DNA of 64,000 bases, from assembly GCA_033557465.1 (NCBI GenBank), contig CM066031.1, positions 1,233,777,312 through 1,233,841,311 on the forward strand, in the 5' to 3' direction. Made by a program: the position numbers and the translations under genes. Under the pieces are notes generated by a model, which saw nothing but the letters and a program-made list of their open reading frames with translations, made no database searches and was not told the DNA's origin. This document shows positions 10,713 through 19,902 of this stretch, in pieces. The stretch's first letter is position 1; every line of letters begins with the position of its first letter. This DNA is from Ichthyophis bannanicus. Taxonomy: Eukaryota > Chordata > Amphibia > Gymnophiona > Ichthyophiidae.

Positions 10713-12332
10713 TGTGTATCACACGGGGTCAGTGCCATCTAACAAGCTGAGGTGCTGGGGAGGTGTATACCCCATCTGGTGTACAGCTTGTGATAAGGAA
10801 GCATATCATAGCTCAGGAAGGAGCTATAGAAAAGGTGAAGTGACTCTGAACAAGCAACCTGTCAGTTCTGGTAGAAATAAGAAAACAGAATTTTCCCATA
10901 AAAGACTACCAGTCCCAGAATGCACCAGGTTTCCAACAGCCATTAGAGGAGCTGAAGTGGGGAAACGTGTGTTCAATCAGGAGGGCTATGAGGTAATCCC
11001 CAAGCACTCATCTCAAAGGGCAGGGCCTGATTCAGCACAGCTGCACTGTGCTAAGGTGGAGCACTCATCAAAGCAGAATAAAGGTAGAGTTTATTCTACA
11101 GAGAATTATCCTCATCCTCAGGATCAGCTTGGAGATCCTCATCTTGGACAGCTTCATCATCTGGAGGATCATCAGAAGCAGAAGCCAGGCCAGACAGACA
11201 GAGGGCAAGAAACCCTTTGGAAGAAAGAAGAGAAAAGCATTTGGGAGGTCTAGAGGAGTCCAGAGCAGTACGTATACTGGGAGACATTCAAAAGGCCAGC
11301 ATACACCATTGGACTGGGGAAAGCCAGAGGAATGGTGCTGCAGAACTAGGAATCTCCAGACGGTACCTGTGAGGGAGACGGCTGCACGTGGAAGGGACCC
11401 TTGGACCCGTGCCAGAAGGTATGTGAAGAGAGATCCAGTGTCCAGGGATCTGGATTGGAAGGCTGGACATAAGAACTGGACTAAATACTGGCCAGGCTAT
11501 TTAGAGAGGAACTCTAGCAGCAATGGAAGCTCAGGTGTGAACACTGATCTATGCCCTAGCTATACCCTTGAAAGACAGCAGGGAAACAAGTATTCCTCTG
11601 TGCCAATCCATGATATTGAACCCATGATTGTTGAAGAAGGGGGAGCGGTCTTAGATACAGGCTGTGAATATATGGATTGCTCTCTGTCTAAACTCCTTTG
11701 GTAATTTACTGTTACAAAGTACAACGACCATCACAAAGAAATACAAACTTGTTCTTTAATCTACTCAGAAAAGCTCCTGCGTAGGATTTTGAGCCATGCA
11801 GTAGAAATTAAGCCAGCTAAGGGGTTTCAGCTGGATAACTGCTAGCAATTGAGCCCTACCTAATTGCTTGTGAGCTCTGAGGGAATCACTTCTGAATCTA
11901 TGTGTGAAGATATAAGAAGTTAACCTGAAAAGAACAGTTTTTCCCTTCTTTGTGGGTTTGGCTTGTTGTTTGAAAAACTGCTAAGAAAATATTAGCTAAA
12001 GCCTACAGAAAAGACCAGTTTGTTACCAACCAGGTCTTTATTCTTTTGCTTTGATTGCCTGACAAGTTCAACTGTTGTTTTCCTGATTTTGTTTTTCCAA
12101 GTTTAACACTGAAAGCAAGTATCCTGTTTTATGTGCCACCAAGCATATCTGTGTTGGGAGAAATAACCCCATAAATAAATATCTTATTGGCTTTACACTC
12201 AAGCACAACTAATTATTGTGAGCAGCTGTGTCTGGTGTGAATGGACTGCATTTCCCACAATCCCTTGCAAATCATATTGATATATGCACTTGCCAAGACT
12301 GTGAACATTCTCACCCAGGCAGTCGTCTGACA
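10713..12332 (+). mobile_element. Probable 5' LTR of the Gmr1-like Ty3/gypsy element
   Basis: The 3' end is well defined: CTGACA at 12327-12332 is followed after two bases by a tRNA-Ser-type primer binding site. The 5' end is inferred where homology to the repeated Harbinger block stops, at a TG in TGTGTATCACAC (10713 or 10715), giving an LTR of about 1.62 kb. A cluster of AATAAA-type signals (ATAAATAAATA at 12171-12181) lies ~150 bp before the end, the usual place of the R region. The body has an embedded open frame. There is no 3' LTR in the window because the element is truncated after integrase. Confidence 0.55.
11048..11704 (+). pseudogene. LTR-embedded ORF (basic protein, unknown function)
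   Basis: This 218-codon frame without an ATG start lies in sense inside the probable LTR. A second open frame overlaps it upstream (to 11253), consistent with one older ORF broken by a frameshift. The product is rich in Arg, Lys and Ser (KKPFGRKKRKAFGR, RGRDPWTRARRYVKRDPVS), followed by SSVPIHDIEPM and a Cys-containing end (CEYMDCSLSKLLW). The ORF in the LTR-like insert at 47-48 kb ends with a similar order, TSVPIPQSEPM then Cys residues. I know of no family match. Confidence 0.4.
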
Positions 12333-12334
12333 AA

Positions 12335-12353
12335 TGGCGTAGTTGGCAGGATT
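12335..12353 (+). promoter_or_regulatory. Primer binding site, tRNA-Ser type
   Basis: TGGCGTAGTTGGCAGGATT is complementary, with one mismatch (T for C at the tenth base), to the 3' end of vertebrate tRNA-Ser, whose CCA end follows ...CCTGCCGACTACG. It starts two bases after the LTR's CA, as expected for minus-strand priming. Confidence 0.75.
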
Positions 12354-12689
12354 GCTTTTGCGCAAGAAGGATTTACTTGCTAAGGATTACAACTCAAGTC
12401 TGAAAGAAAAGACAGTTCAAGCTTAAAAGCTGAAAGAAAAGATTTTCCCTCAACTGCACTTTGGAGGAGAGGTGGCTGTTCCAGGTAGCTGTTCCAGGAA
12501 GAAAAGACCCTGTGCAGAGCTGGATTCATCACTGGCATAAGGTAACAAGTACCTGGGCATGTCTAGTGGTGGATGGGAGTAAGGCACAGGGGTAATTGAG
12601 AGAAAAAAAAAAAGTAGAAAAAAACCCCATACCTGTTTGGAAGGTGGTGCACTGTGGGGTTTTTTTTGTGTTTTCTTGCAGGGATCAAG

Positions 12690-15530
12690 ATGGATCCAAG
12701 GGAACTACCTCAGTGGATGGCAGCCCAGTTTAGCAGGCAACAGGAGATAGCACAGCAGGCTCAGGACACTGCTATGAAAGCCTTAATGGACCAGCAGAGG
12801 CCAGTGCTTGATCTGGTGCAAGCCCTAGTTAAGCTGCAGAACCAAAGTGGACCAGATGCAAGACCAGCAGTAAATACTGGTACACCACATGTGGACAGTG
12901 TGGAACTCAATCATGGAATTGGGGCATTTAGTTTTGGGAAGCTAACTCCAGATGATAATGTTGATGATTTTCTAGAGTCTTTTGAAAGAGTGGCACAAGC
13001 ATTAGCATGGCCAGAGACCCAGTGGGCAGTAAGGCTGGCAGCCTCATTAACTGGAGAGGCGCTTGCAGCTTATAGAGCAATGCCAGCAGCCCAGGCTTTG
13101 AATTATAAGGATGTAAAGGCTGCTATTAGAGATCGCCTAGGGGTGTCTATTTCAGAGTATAGGCGAATGTTTAGAGCTACTACATTAAGAGTGGGTGAGA
13201 CACCCAGGGCTCTGAGTCAGAGAATCAGAGGATTAGCTGTAAAATGGTTGGAGCCTGAGCAAAAGATGGTAGAAATGTTATTAGACATTATTATGCTTGA
13301 ACAATTTATGTCTGCGGTGCCTAAAGATTTGCACACTTTCCTTATACAGCAAAATTGCCAAAATCTTGGAGAGGCATCCATGCTAGCAGAGAGACTCTTG
13401 GAAGCCACGCAGGCTTGCCATAGAATGGGTGGCCCTCTGAAGATGGGTGCTGAGGCAAGCTGTGCTGTATCAGAAAAGAAAATAATTAAAAATGCTTCTG
13501 AAAATAAATGTACTGTGCCAAACCAGATGACACAGTGGAGTGAAAAGAAATGTTTCAAGTGTGGAAAATGGGGACATTTAGAAAAGGGATGCCAGACACA
13601 CACTAGCTTAATGGGTGTGGATTTAAAACAGCCCAAAGAAGGATTTCTTTTGATGGTTGATGTGCAAGGAATTACCACAAATGCTTTATTAGACTCTGGG
13701 GCAGACCAGAGTATGATGTCAAAAAGGCTTTGGAAGAGGATAGAGGCCCAAGAAGGATTTGTGCCTAGAACCCCTGAAAGCCAAGTTCACATCAGATGCA
13801 TTCATGGTGCTGCAACATCATATCCCACCTATAGGCTAAAGGTTAAGTGGCTGGGGGAACAAGAGGAAGTCCTGTTAGCAGTGGTGCCTAGGCTACCCTT
13901 TGATTTGGTTCTAGGAAAGGACTGGCCAAGATTTGAGCAGGGTCTAGTGGAAGGGCTAGGAAAGAAGGAGGGAGAAGGAATAATGGAAATAGCTCCCGGG
14001 CCTTTCTTTGGAAGTCCTCAGTCCCTAGCTAAAAAGATGGTTAAGCTTCCAGAAGGCCAAACTATAGGTAATAAGAGGAGCCTTGTATTCACCCGCTCGC
14101 AGGCTAAGGTAGAGAGCCAGCAAAAGGAGGAGGGGGAGCAGGCAGAGTTATTAGGAGACTTACCCTCTCATGATGATTTAATAACCCCATCATCTGGTAA
14201 AGTAAGAAAGTTGAAAGCACAAAAGCGGCATGAGAGACTTTGCAGAGCACAGGGTAGGGCTGAGATGTTAGCTGGTCAAAGTTTACCCTGGGTGCCAGCT
14301 GAGTTAGTGGCAAAGTTTCCTAACTTTCCACAAGAGCAGCGAGCTGATCAAGCTCTCACCCAAGCTTTTAAGTATGCTCATGAGGTCAGGGAGGAGTTGC
14401 CCAGATTCAGACTAGATAATGAAATATTATATAGAGAGAGTCAGGACCCCAGGAATGGGACCATACGTAAACAATTGGTGGTACCCACAACTTTCAAAGG
14501 GCTAGTACTTAGATTAGCACATGATCATCCAGTTGGAGGTCATAAAGGGATGCAAGGAACGCTGGATCAAATACTTATGCGTTTTTACTGGCCAGGTATC
14601 TTCAAAGAAACTGCCCAGTTTTGTGCTGCATGTCCAGCGTGTCAGCGAGTTACAGCAGCTCACCCACCGGTGGTGCCATTGATTCCCATGCCAATTATCA
14701 CAGACCCAATTGGTCGCATTGCCATGGATATTGTAGGCCCATTAGTCAAAACGTCCCGAGGTTTCCAATACATCCTAGTTATGGTAGATCAGGCAACAAG
14801 GTTTCCCTGGGCCATACCATTGAGGAATGTTTCTGCAAAAACAATAGCTTTAGAGCTAGTAAAATTGTTTTGTGAAGTGGGATTCCCAAGAGAGGTGTTG
14901 ACTGACCGAGGGTCCAATTTTGTATCCAAATATTTGGCCCAGGTCTGGGATGCCTTTGGCATTCATCACGTGAAAACCTCAGCCTACCATCCACAATCAA
15001 ACGGTTTGGTGGAGAGATTCAACCAAACTCTCAAACAAATGTTGAGAAGGGGGTTAGCAGGAGAGTTAAAAGAATGGGATATGTTATTGCCCTTTGCCTT
15101 ATATGCCTGCAGGGAAAGAATTCAGGTGTCCCTAGGTGTAACTCCATATGAATTGATGTATGGTAGGGCTCCACGGGGTTTGTTAGACATTTTGAGGGAA
15201 CAATGGATTGATCCTGAACCAGGAAGTCAGGAGGTGCCACAGTTTCTGCGTGACTTGAGAGCACGTTTGAAAAGGACCTCGCAGGTTGCTGAGAGGAACC
15301 TGCAGGACAGTCAAGTGCGCCAGAAAGGGTGGTATGATAGGAAGGCCAAAAGCCGCCAATTAAGCATTGGTGAAAAGGTTTTGGTTCAAGTAGCAGGTAC
15401 AGCCCCAAAATTTGAAGGAGGAGTGGGTGGCGGGGGAGGAGGAGGGGGAGACCAAGGGGGTGGGTGTATGGCAGCATGGGAAAGCACAGGACACTGGGGG
15501 CCCCTGCCACCTGCCCCATGGGTCTGGTGA
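12690..15530 (+). CDS. Gmr1-like Ty3/gypsy Gag-protease-integrase, truncated before RT
   Basis: One uninterrupted frame runs from ATG 12690 (aagATGg) into non-element DNA near 15417, then a chance tail to 15530. Residue numbers count from 12654. Gag has a capsid region at about 105-250; 165-250 (EYRRMFRAT... RIRGLAVKWLEPE... LDIIMLEQFMSAVPKDL) resembles the SCAN domain, which is thought to derive from Gmr1-like Gag. A CCHC knuckle follows (C300, C303, H308, C313). The protease has LLDSGAD (D347). Integrase follows directly, with an HHCC zinc site (H625, H630, C660, C663) and the D692-D751-E787 triad, spacing D-58-D-35-E. No RT or RNase H lies between protease and integrase, the position they hold in ordinary gypsy elements. 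Gmr1 elements are known to place integrase before RT, so RT, RNase H and the 3' LTR were probably lost at the 15417 break. All integrase motifs are intact. Confidence 0.9.
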   Translation: MDPRELPQWMAAQFSRQQEIAQQAQDTAMKALMDQQRPVLDLVQALVKLQNQSGPDARPAVNTGTPHVDSVELNHGIGAFSFGKLTPDDNVDDFLESFERVAQALAWPETQWAVRLAASLTGEALAAYRAMPAAQALNYKDVKAAIRDRLGVSISEYRRMFRATTLRVGETPRALSQRIRGLAVKWLEPEQKMVEMLLDIIMLEQFMSAVPKDLHTFLIQQNCQNLGEASMLAERLLEATQACHRMGGPLKMGAEASCAVSEKKIIKNASENKCTVPNQMTQWSEKKCFKCGKWGHLEKGCQTHTSLMGVDLKQPKEGFLLMVDVQGITTNALLDSGADQSMMSKRLWKRIEAQEGFVPRTPESQVHIRCIHGAATSYPTYRLKVKWLGEQEEVLLAVVPRLPFDLVLGKDWPRFEQGLVEGLGKKEGEGIMEIAPGPFFGSPQSLAKKMVKLPEGQTIGNKRSLVFTRSQAKVESQQKEEGEQAELLGDLPSHDDLITPSSGKVRKLKAQKRHERLCRAQGRAEMLAGQSLPWVPAELVAKFPNFPQEQRADQALTQAFKYAHEVREELPRFRLDNEILYRESQDPRNGTIRKQLVVPTTFKGLVLRLAHDHPVGGHKGMQGTLDQILMRFYWPGIFKETAQFCAACPACQRVTAAHPPVVPLIPMPIITDPIGRIAMDIVGPLVKTSRGFQYILVMVDQATRFPWAIPLRNVSAKTIALELVKLFCEVGFPREVLTDRGSNFVSKYLAQVWDAFGIHHVKTSAYHPQSNGLVERFNQTLKQMLRRGLAGELKEWDMLLPFALYACRERIQVSLGVTPYELMYGRAPRGLLDILREQWIDPEPGSQEVPQFLRDLRARLKRTSQVAERNLQDSQVRQKGWYDRKAKSRQLSIGEKVLVQVAGTAPKFEGGVGGGGGGGGDQGGGCMAAWESTGHWGPLPPAPWVW

Positions 15531-15810
15531 TGTTGCCCATCTGGGTGCGGGCATAGCATACAGTGTCACAGATGGGATGTCGGCACATGCCACCACACAG
15601 ACACCAGGCATATGGTGTCTGTGTGATGACATGTGTGTACGCTGCATGTCTGTGGCAATGTGTGCTGTGTCCCAAGCAGAGCGGGCACAGAACTGCACCC
15701 CGGAGCAGGTGGTGGGCGCCATGGTGGGGATGGCTGATGAGCTGCACATGCTGCGCGAGGATATCATAGCCAGCGCAGCTCCCCAGCCATCCAGACATGG
15801 TGGCCGCTAG
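15412..15810 (+). pseudogene. Possible Harbinger Myb-like C-terminus (inverted copy)
   Basis: After the gypsy break the plus-strand frame reads ...VSQAERAQNCTPEQVVGAMVG, then a helical tail DELHMLREDIIASAA ending in TAG at 15808-15810. Harbinger Myb-like proteins typically end with such a charged helical segment, and the minus-strand tail near 130-240 has similar character. If correct, this DNA is a Harbinger end in opposite orientation to the left copy. The evidence is compositional only. Confidence 0.3.
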
Positions 15811-15889
15811 GGGGTGCGAGTACCACTATGCAACATGGCACCTCTGCCCTGTGCTGTTGTACACACAATGTGGGTGGGGAATGTTACAA

Positions 15890-16085
15890 TTATTACTACT
15901 ACTACTACTATTGAGCATTTATATAGTGCTACCAGTCATACGCAACGCTGTACAGACATGTAAGAGACAGTCCCTGCTCATCAGAGCTTACAATCTAGTC
16001 AAGACAAATCACAGAGCTAAGACAAAACATAAAACACGGCACTTACAATCTTGTCAAGACAAGACACAGACAATTATGATGTAAC
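15890..16085 (-). mobile_element. L2-type LINE 3' end (or L2-tailed SINE)
   Basis: On the minus strand it reads AGATTGTAAGCTCTGATGAG, CAGGGACTGTCTC, CTGTACAGCGTTGCGTATGA, GGTAGCACTATATAAATG and a (TAG)n tail. The 3' end of the L2 at 22805-22890 has the same order of motifs, ending AGTGCTACAGTATATAAATG. It is a short 5'-truncated insertion inside the Harbinger-derived DNA. Confidence 0.65.
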
Positions 16086-16113
16086 GCTACTGATGTGACG
16101 CTACTTGACCACT

Positions 16114-16520
16114 GGCAGCTGTCTGTGTGCCAGTCTTCTGCCACCTCACAGGGTGCTACAGGTTTCCATACACACATTCCCTTTAAAGGACCATATTTGC
16201 ATTGTGCTTGTTGTGATTGTTTGGGATAGTGGTTACAGATGTGTGTTGGAACACCATGGGTTGCAGGTATGATTCCCACATGTTCCTTTCCTTTTCTTTT
16301 CATGTGTTCTGCTAACCTGACCATGCAATGGCTGTAGCTTTGTCACCTCTCCACACACCCTTCCATCTCTTCACTATACACCACACTGTGCCCTCTATGC
16401 AGCATATCTGTCGCATATCAGCTGTTACATATGGCAATTTCTTTGTACTGTCCATGTGAGCAATCAGCTTGGGGGATTATTATAGATGTTGTTGAGCAGG
16501 TCTGGGCCACGTCAGTGTGC
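16114..16520 (+). repeat. Direct repeat, copy B
   Basis: It is the homologue of 10314-10712 at roughly 75-80% identity by eye. The tRNA-like B-box positions are preserved (GCAGGTATGATTCCCAC near 16263 and GCAGGTTCAATTCTTAC near 16520). Confidence 0.65.
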
Positions 16521-17514
16521 AGGTTCAATTCTTACATGCTCCTTTTTCGTTCTGTTCCCCATTTTGCCCAGGTCCACAGACCATCCACACAGCTGTCCCC
16601 TCAGATGGCCCCTGATGCCCTTTCCGTTTCGGTTCCTTGATCTTTTGCATGCTGTTTACACTGCATGACATTTCATAGTGTGAGTGCATGTGTTTATCTG
16701 TGGCTCTCGTCCCAATTACAGACTGTGATATGAGCTGTAGACAGCTGTTATGCATGTGCGTTGCATCATGGATACTTTTGCGGTTGCCCTATCCTGGCAC
16801 ATAGCAGGCAGTTCGTGTGGTGTCCTGCAGTGTTCTTGTATGCAGCCACTGGTGTGAGCTCACCATGGTGGTGTGGCCTACTGGTTTGTGCACTGACTTT
16901 CTTACCAGTGGTCATGGGTACAATTCCTCTTTGTTCTCCTTTTTTATGCCTGTCCTATACACCTATTTGTCATTCCTGTAAAAGTCATATCTGTGCAGAT
17001 CTGTGATGCCAGCACATAATACCCTCTTCATAGTTGCCAACCATCCTTCTGTCCATTTATCTACATCTGTCAGCTGTGTAGCGTCCTGTCTTCATGTGCA
17101 GGCTGCTACCCCATGTCCTGCACTGGTACCCTTTTCTGCATTGCGGCTCTTCATTCTTGCCTCTCCTGTGTCTGCTCTGCATGACACTACTAGTCCTCTG
17201 TCCTCCTATCATTGCACGTATCTTGTCACCTCTACCTCCACTGGTAGACACGTATCCCCATCCTCTGCCACCCACTGTCATTGCAGCACTTTACACTGCC
17301 AACACCCTGTGCATCGGTACAGCTGCCTCCGATATGTTTGTCCACTTTACCGGCTGCCACATAGGCTGCACACAGATTTGGCGGGTCCATCAGCTCCCAC
17401 CTCTCCATCATTCCATCACTTGTCCATTGCCTTTGCTTGGTGCTCTGTGGAGTATTAGGGTTACATCTGGTTTTAGGCCTTACATTTCATTTTTGTCAAC
17501 TTGAGACACCTTAC
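16521..17514. other. Noncoding Harbinger-type DNA
   Basis: CT/TG-rich DNA without a recognisable gene. A tRNA-like module (GGCCTACTGGTTTGTGCACTG... GGGTACAATTCCT) lies at 16865-16930. Confidence 0.4.
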
Positions 17515-17715
17515 TGCATTTAGGCAACCATATTTTGGGTCACCTTAACATCACTGTGGCACCTTAACCTAGGGCATCTTGTACAGCACCTTAGGTTAGG
17601 CACCTTATGGGGCACCTTGTAGAGTGTCTTAACCTAAGGTGCCTTGTAAGGTGCCTTGTATGACGCTTTGCAATGAGAGTTAGCCTAAGGCGCTTTGTAA
17701 CATGCGTTACCTGAT
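17515..17715. repeat. Subterminal short repeats beside the Harbinger TIR
   Basis: Variants of CCTAAGGTGCCTTGTAA and CACCTTAACCTAGG alternate in both orientations at least eight times within 200 bp, about 100 bp inside the right terminus. Arrays like this are typical of transposase-binding subterminal regions. That role is inference. Confidence 0.6.
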
Positions 17716-17793
17716 ATGGCTTGCTTTAATGATGCACCGCCCATTCCTTTATATGGGCATCCATACCATTACCGCGGAACCTAATGTGGGTAA

Positions 17794-17821
17794 CATTACC
17801 GTGGTTTAGTAAACATACCCC
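17794..17821 (-). repeat. Harbinger-type right terminal inverted repeat
   Basis: Inward from the end it reads GGGGTATGTTTACTAAACCA and is flanked by TAA. The same terminus bounds the MITE at 44240-44606 (GGGGCATGTTTACTAAA) and, with changes, 62708-62834 (GGGGAGTGTTTACTAAA). Related single ends occur near 24128-24149, 27400-27417 and 27758-27775. Confidence 0.65.
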
Positions 17822-17939
17822 TAAGTCATAGTAAAATCAGAAACATACAGGGTAAATGTTCAACCTATATACAGAGTATGAGGTGTGTAGTAAATATAGG
17901 TGATTAATGTGAGAGGGTCTTGATGGTGTATTTATGCAT

Positions 17940-18290
17940 GATCAGAAGTGCTTGAGCATTCAGAAGGTAGTGAAAGTTTATATTGTTGTATAATAAAAGG
18001 AGTTGAGAGGTGTTATAGGTCAGATATTTGTTTGAGCTTTTTGGAGGTCATCTCCATAATATTCTAAGAAAAGATGAGTTTTTAACATTTTCCAGAAAAC
18101 TCCCGTGTGCTCAGTGTCTCTCAAGCTTGTGGGTAGTGAGTTCCAGATAGTTGCGGCATACAGGGAGAAGGCTCTGTTGTATTTGTATTGTTTGCTTTTG
18201 ATTTTTTTGGCTGGTATTTGTGTTGAGTGCATTTTGTCTCCTGAGTGTGTTGTCCTTAGGTTTCCATATACTTTGACTCATGGCTTTTCT
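17940..18290 (-). pseudogene. LINE RT C-terminal fragment
   Basis: The minus-strand frame AFSLYAATIWNSLPTSLRD... FWKMLKTHLFL matches the conserved C-terminus of L2/Jockey-group LINE ORF2 proteins (R-A-F-S...W-N-x-L-P...FK..LKT.LF). About 70 codons remain; 3' noncoding sequence continues to about 17.94 kb. It is an older 5'-truncated insertion. Confidence 0.55.
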
Positions 18291-19902
18291 TATTTCTTGA
18301 TTCTTCTTCCCCTTTTCTTATTCTTGGTGACTTTAACATTCATGTTGATAACCCTTCTGACCCCATGCTTCCAAATTCCTTTCTCTTATATCCTCATTTA
18401 ACCTTCAGCTTTTGCTCTTCTGCCACCATTCTTCAGCACGGCCATTACCTTGACCTTGTTTTCTTCTCTAATTATTTACCCTCTAATTTCCATACTTCAA
18501 TTATTCCCTTATCTGACCATCACCTGGTTAGCTTCACTCTTCATCACTCCCCACCTCAATCTTGCCCAGTCTCCTACCTTTTTGGAATCTTCATGCTATC
18601 AATCCATTAGCTCTCTCCACTATTGTCTCATCACCTTTATCCTCCACTTTGTCTTCTAACTTAGTTGATGAGGCTACAGTTTCCTTTAATACTGCTCTCT
18701 TCTCTGCCCTGGATTCTCTTGCTTCCCCTATCCTGCATCCTGTGAGACACACTATACCTCAGCCCTGGCTGTCTTCAACTACCCGCTACCTTCGCTTTTG
18801 TGCCCGATCAGCTGAGCACAGTTGACTCAACTCCCGCTCCCTTTCTGACTTTCTTCACTCCAAATTCATGCTTACTTCCTTCCAATCTTCCATAGCATTC
18901 ACCATGCAAAACTATTATGACCATCTAACTAAATCTCTTGCCTCTGACCACCTTTGTCTCTTCTCTACTCTCAACTATCCTCGAGGCAACCTCTGTTTCC
19001 AACCCTGCCCCTTCTCTTTCTGCTCAAACCCTTGCTATTTCTATAATAAAGTCCACAAGATTACACTCCAATTCCCCTCAAGATCAGCTTCATCTCCTCT
19101 TTCCCCTCTTCATTGCCAACTTTTTCCCTCAGTCTCTGTTACCCTTTCTTCCTTTTCTGAGACTTCCGAAGAAAAAAACCTCTTTTTGTTTTTCCTCTAA
19201 ACTTGCTACTGTTCCTCTGATCTTATCCCCACTCATCTCCTTAACTCCATCTCCTCCTCTGTCATCCCTACCATCACACACATTCTCAGCCTATCATTCT
19301 CTACTGCAACTTCCCTGCAGCCTTCAAGCATGCTCTGGTCACATCTCTCCTCAAGAAACCTTCATTTGACCCTACTTGTCCTTCTAATTATCAACCCATC
19401 TCCCTTCTTCCCTTCATTTTCAAAATTCTTGAATGTGCCATTCTGCCATTGCCTTGATTTTCTCTCCTCTCAAGCCCTCCTCAATCCATTTCAATCTGGC
19501 TTTCATCCCTTACACTCTACTGATATGGCCCTTGCTGAAGTCTCCAGTGACTTGTTCCTGGCTAAATCCAAAGACCTTTACTCAGTCCTTAATTTTCTTG
19601 ACCTTTCTGCTGCTTTTGACACTGTTGACTACTACCTTCTCCTTGATACATTGCCTTCACTTGGTTTTAGGGGCTCTGTACTGTCCCTTCTCTTTATTTT
19701 TTTTTATTACTTTTCACAATAATGCAATTACACATTACAAACAGGTCAATCCAGAACAAAATTGATACAGCAGATGCAAACAGCAAATAAAGACAAAACA
19801 TCTCCGATATAGCCCACGTTAAGAAACTTGGCTGAGTATTGACAAAATAACAAAATGTCTATCAGGAAAATAAGACACAAAATCCATATAAGAAGGCAAC
19901 AA

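Larger units (their letters stand above)
1..17821. mobile_element. PIF/Harbinger-derived region, interrupted by a Gmr1-like element
   Basis: The block carries the two hallmark genes of vertebrate PIF/Harbinger transposons, a Myb/SANT-like protein (minus strand, 2.0-2.6 kb) and a DDE transposase (plus strand, 3.9-6.4 kb), arranged divergently. Its right edge reads GTGGTTTAGTAAACATACCCC followed directly by TAA, matching the superfamily's 3-bp TWA target preference; the same terminal sequence bounds MITEs at 44.2 and 62.7 kb. The left terminus lies outside the window. About 4.7 kb (10.7-15.4 kb) is a later Ty3/gypsy insertion. Whether 15.4-17.8 kb belongs to the same copy or to a second, inverted copy is unresolved: a 0.4-kb block is repeated directly on both sides of the gypsy DNA, and a possible Myb-type C-terminus sits on the opposite strand at 15.6-15.8 kb. 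Much of the block is TG/CA-rich and noncoding. Confidence 0.6.

Noticed and set aside
12690..15530. Host SCAN-zinc-finger gene
   Set aside because: The SCAN-like region is followed by CCHC, protease and integrase, with a PBS upstream; this is a retroelement Gag.
15417..15530. Gly-rich C-terminal extension of the integrase frame
   Set aside because: It starts exactly where element sequence gives way to G-rich Harbinger-type DNA; a chance read-through.
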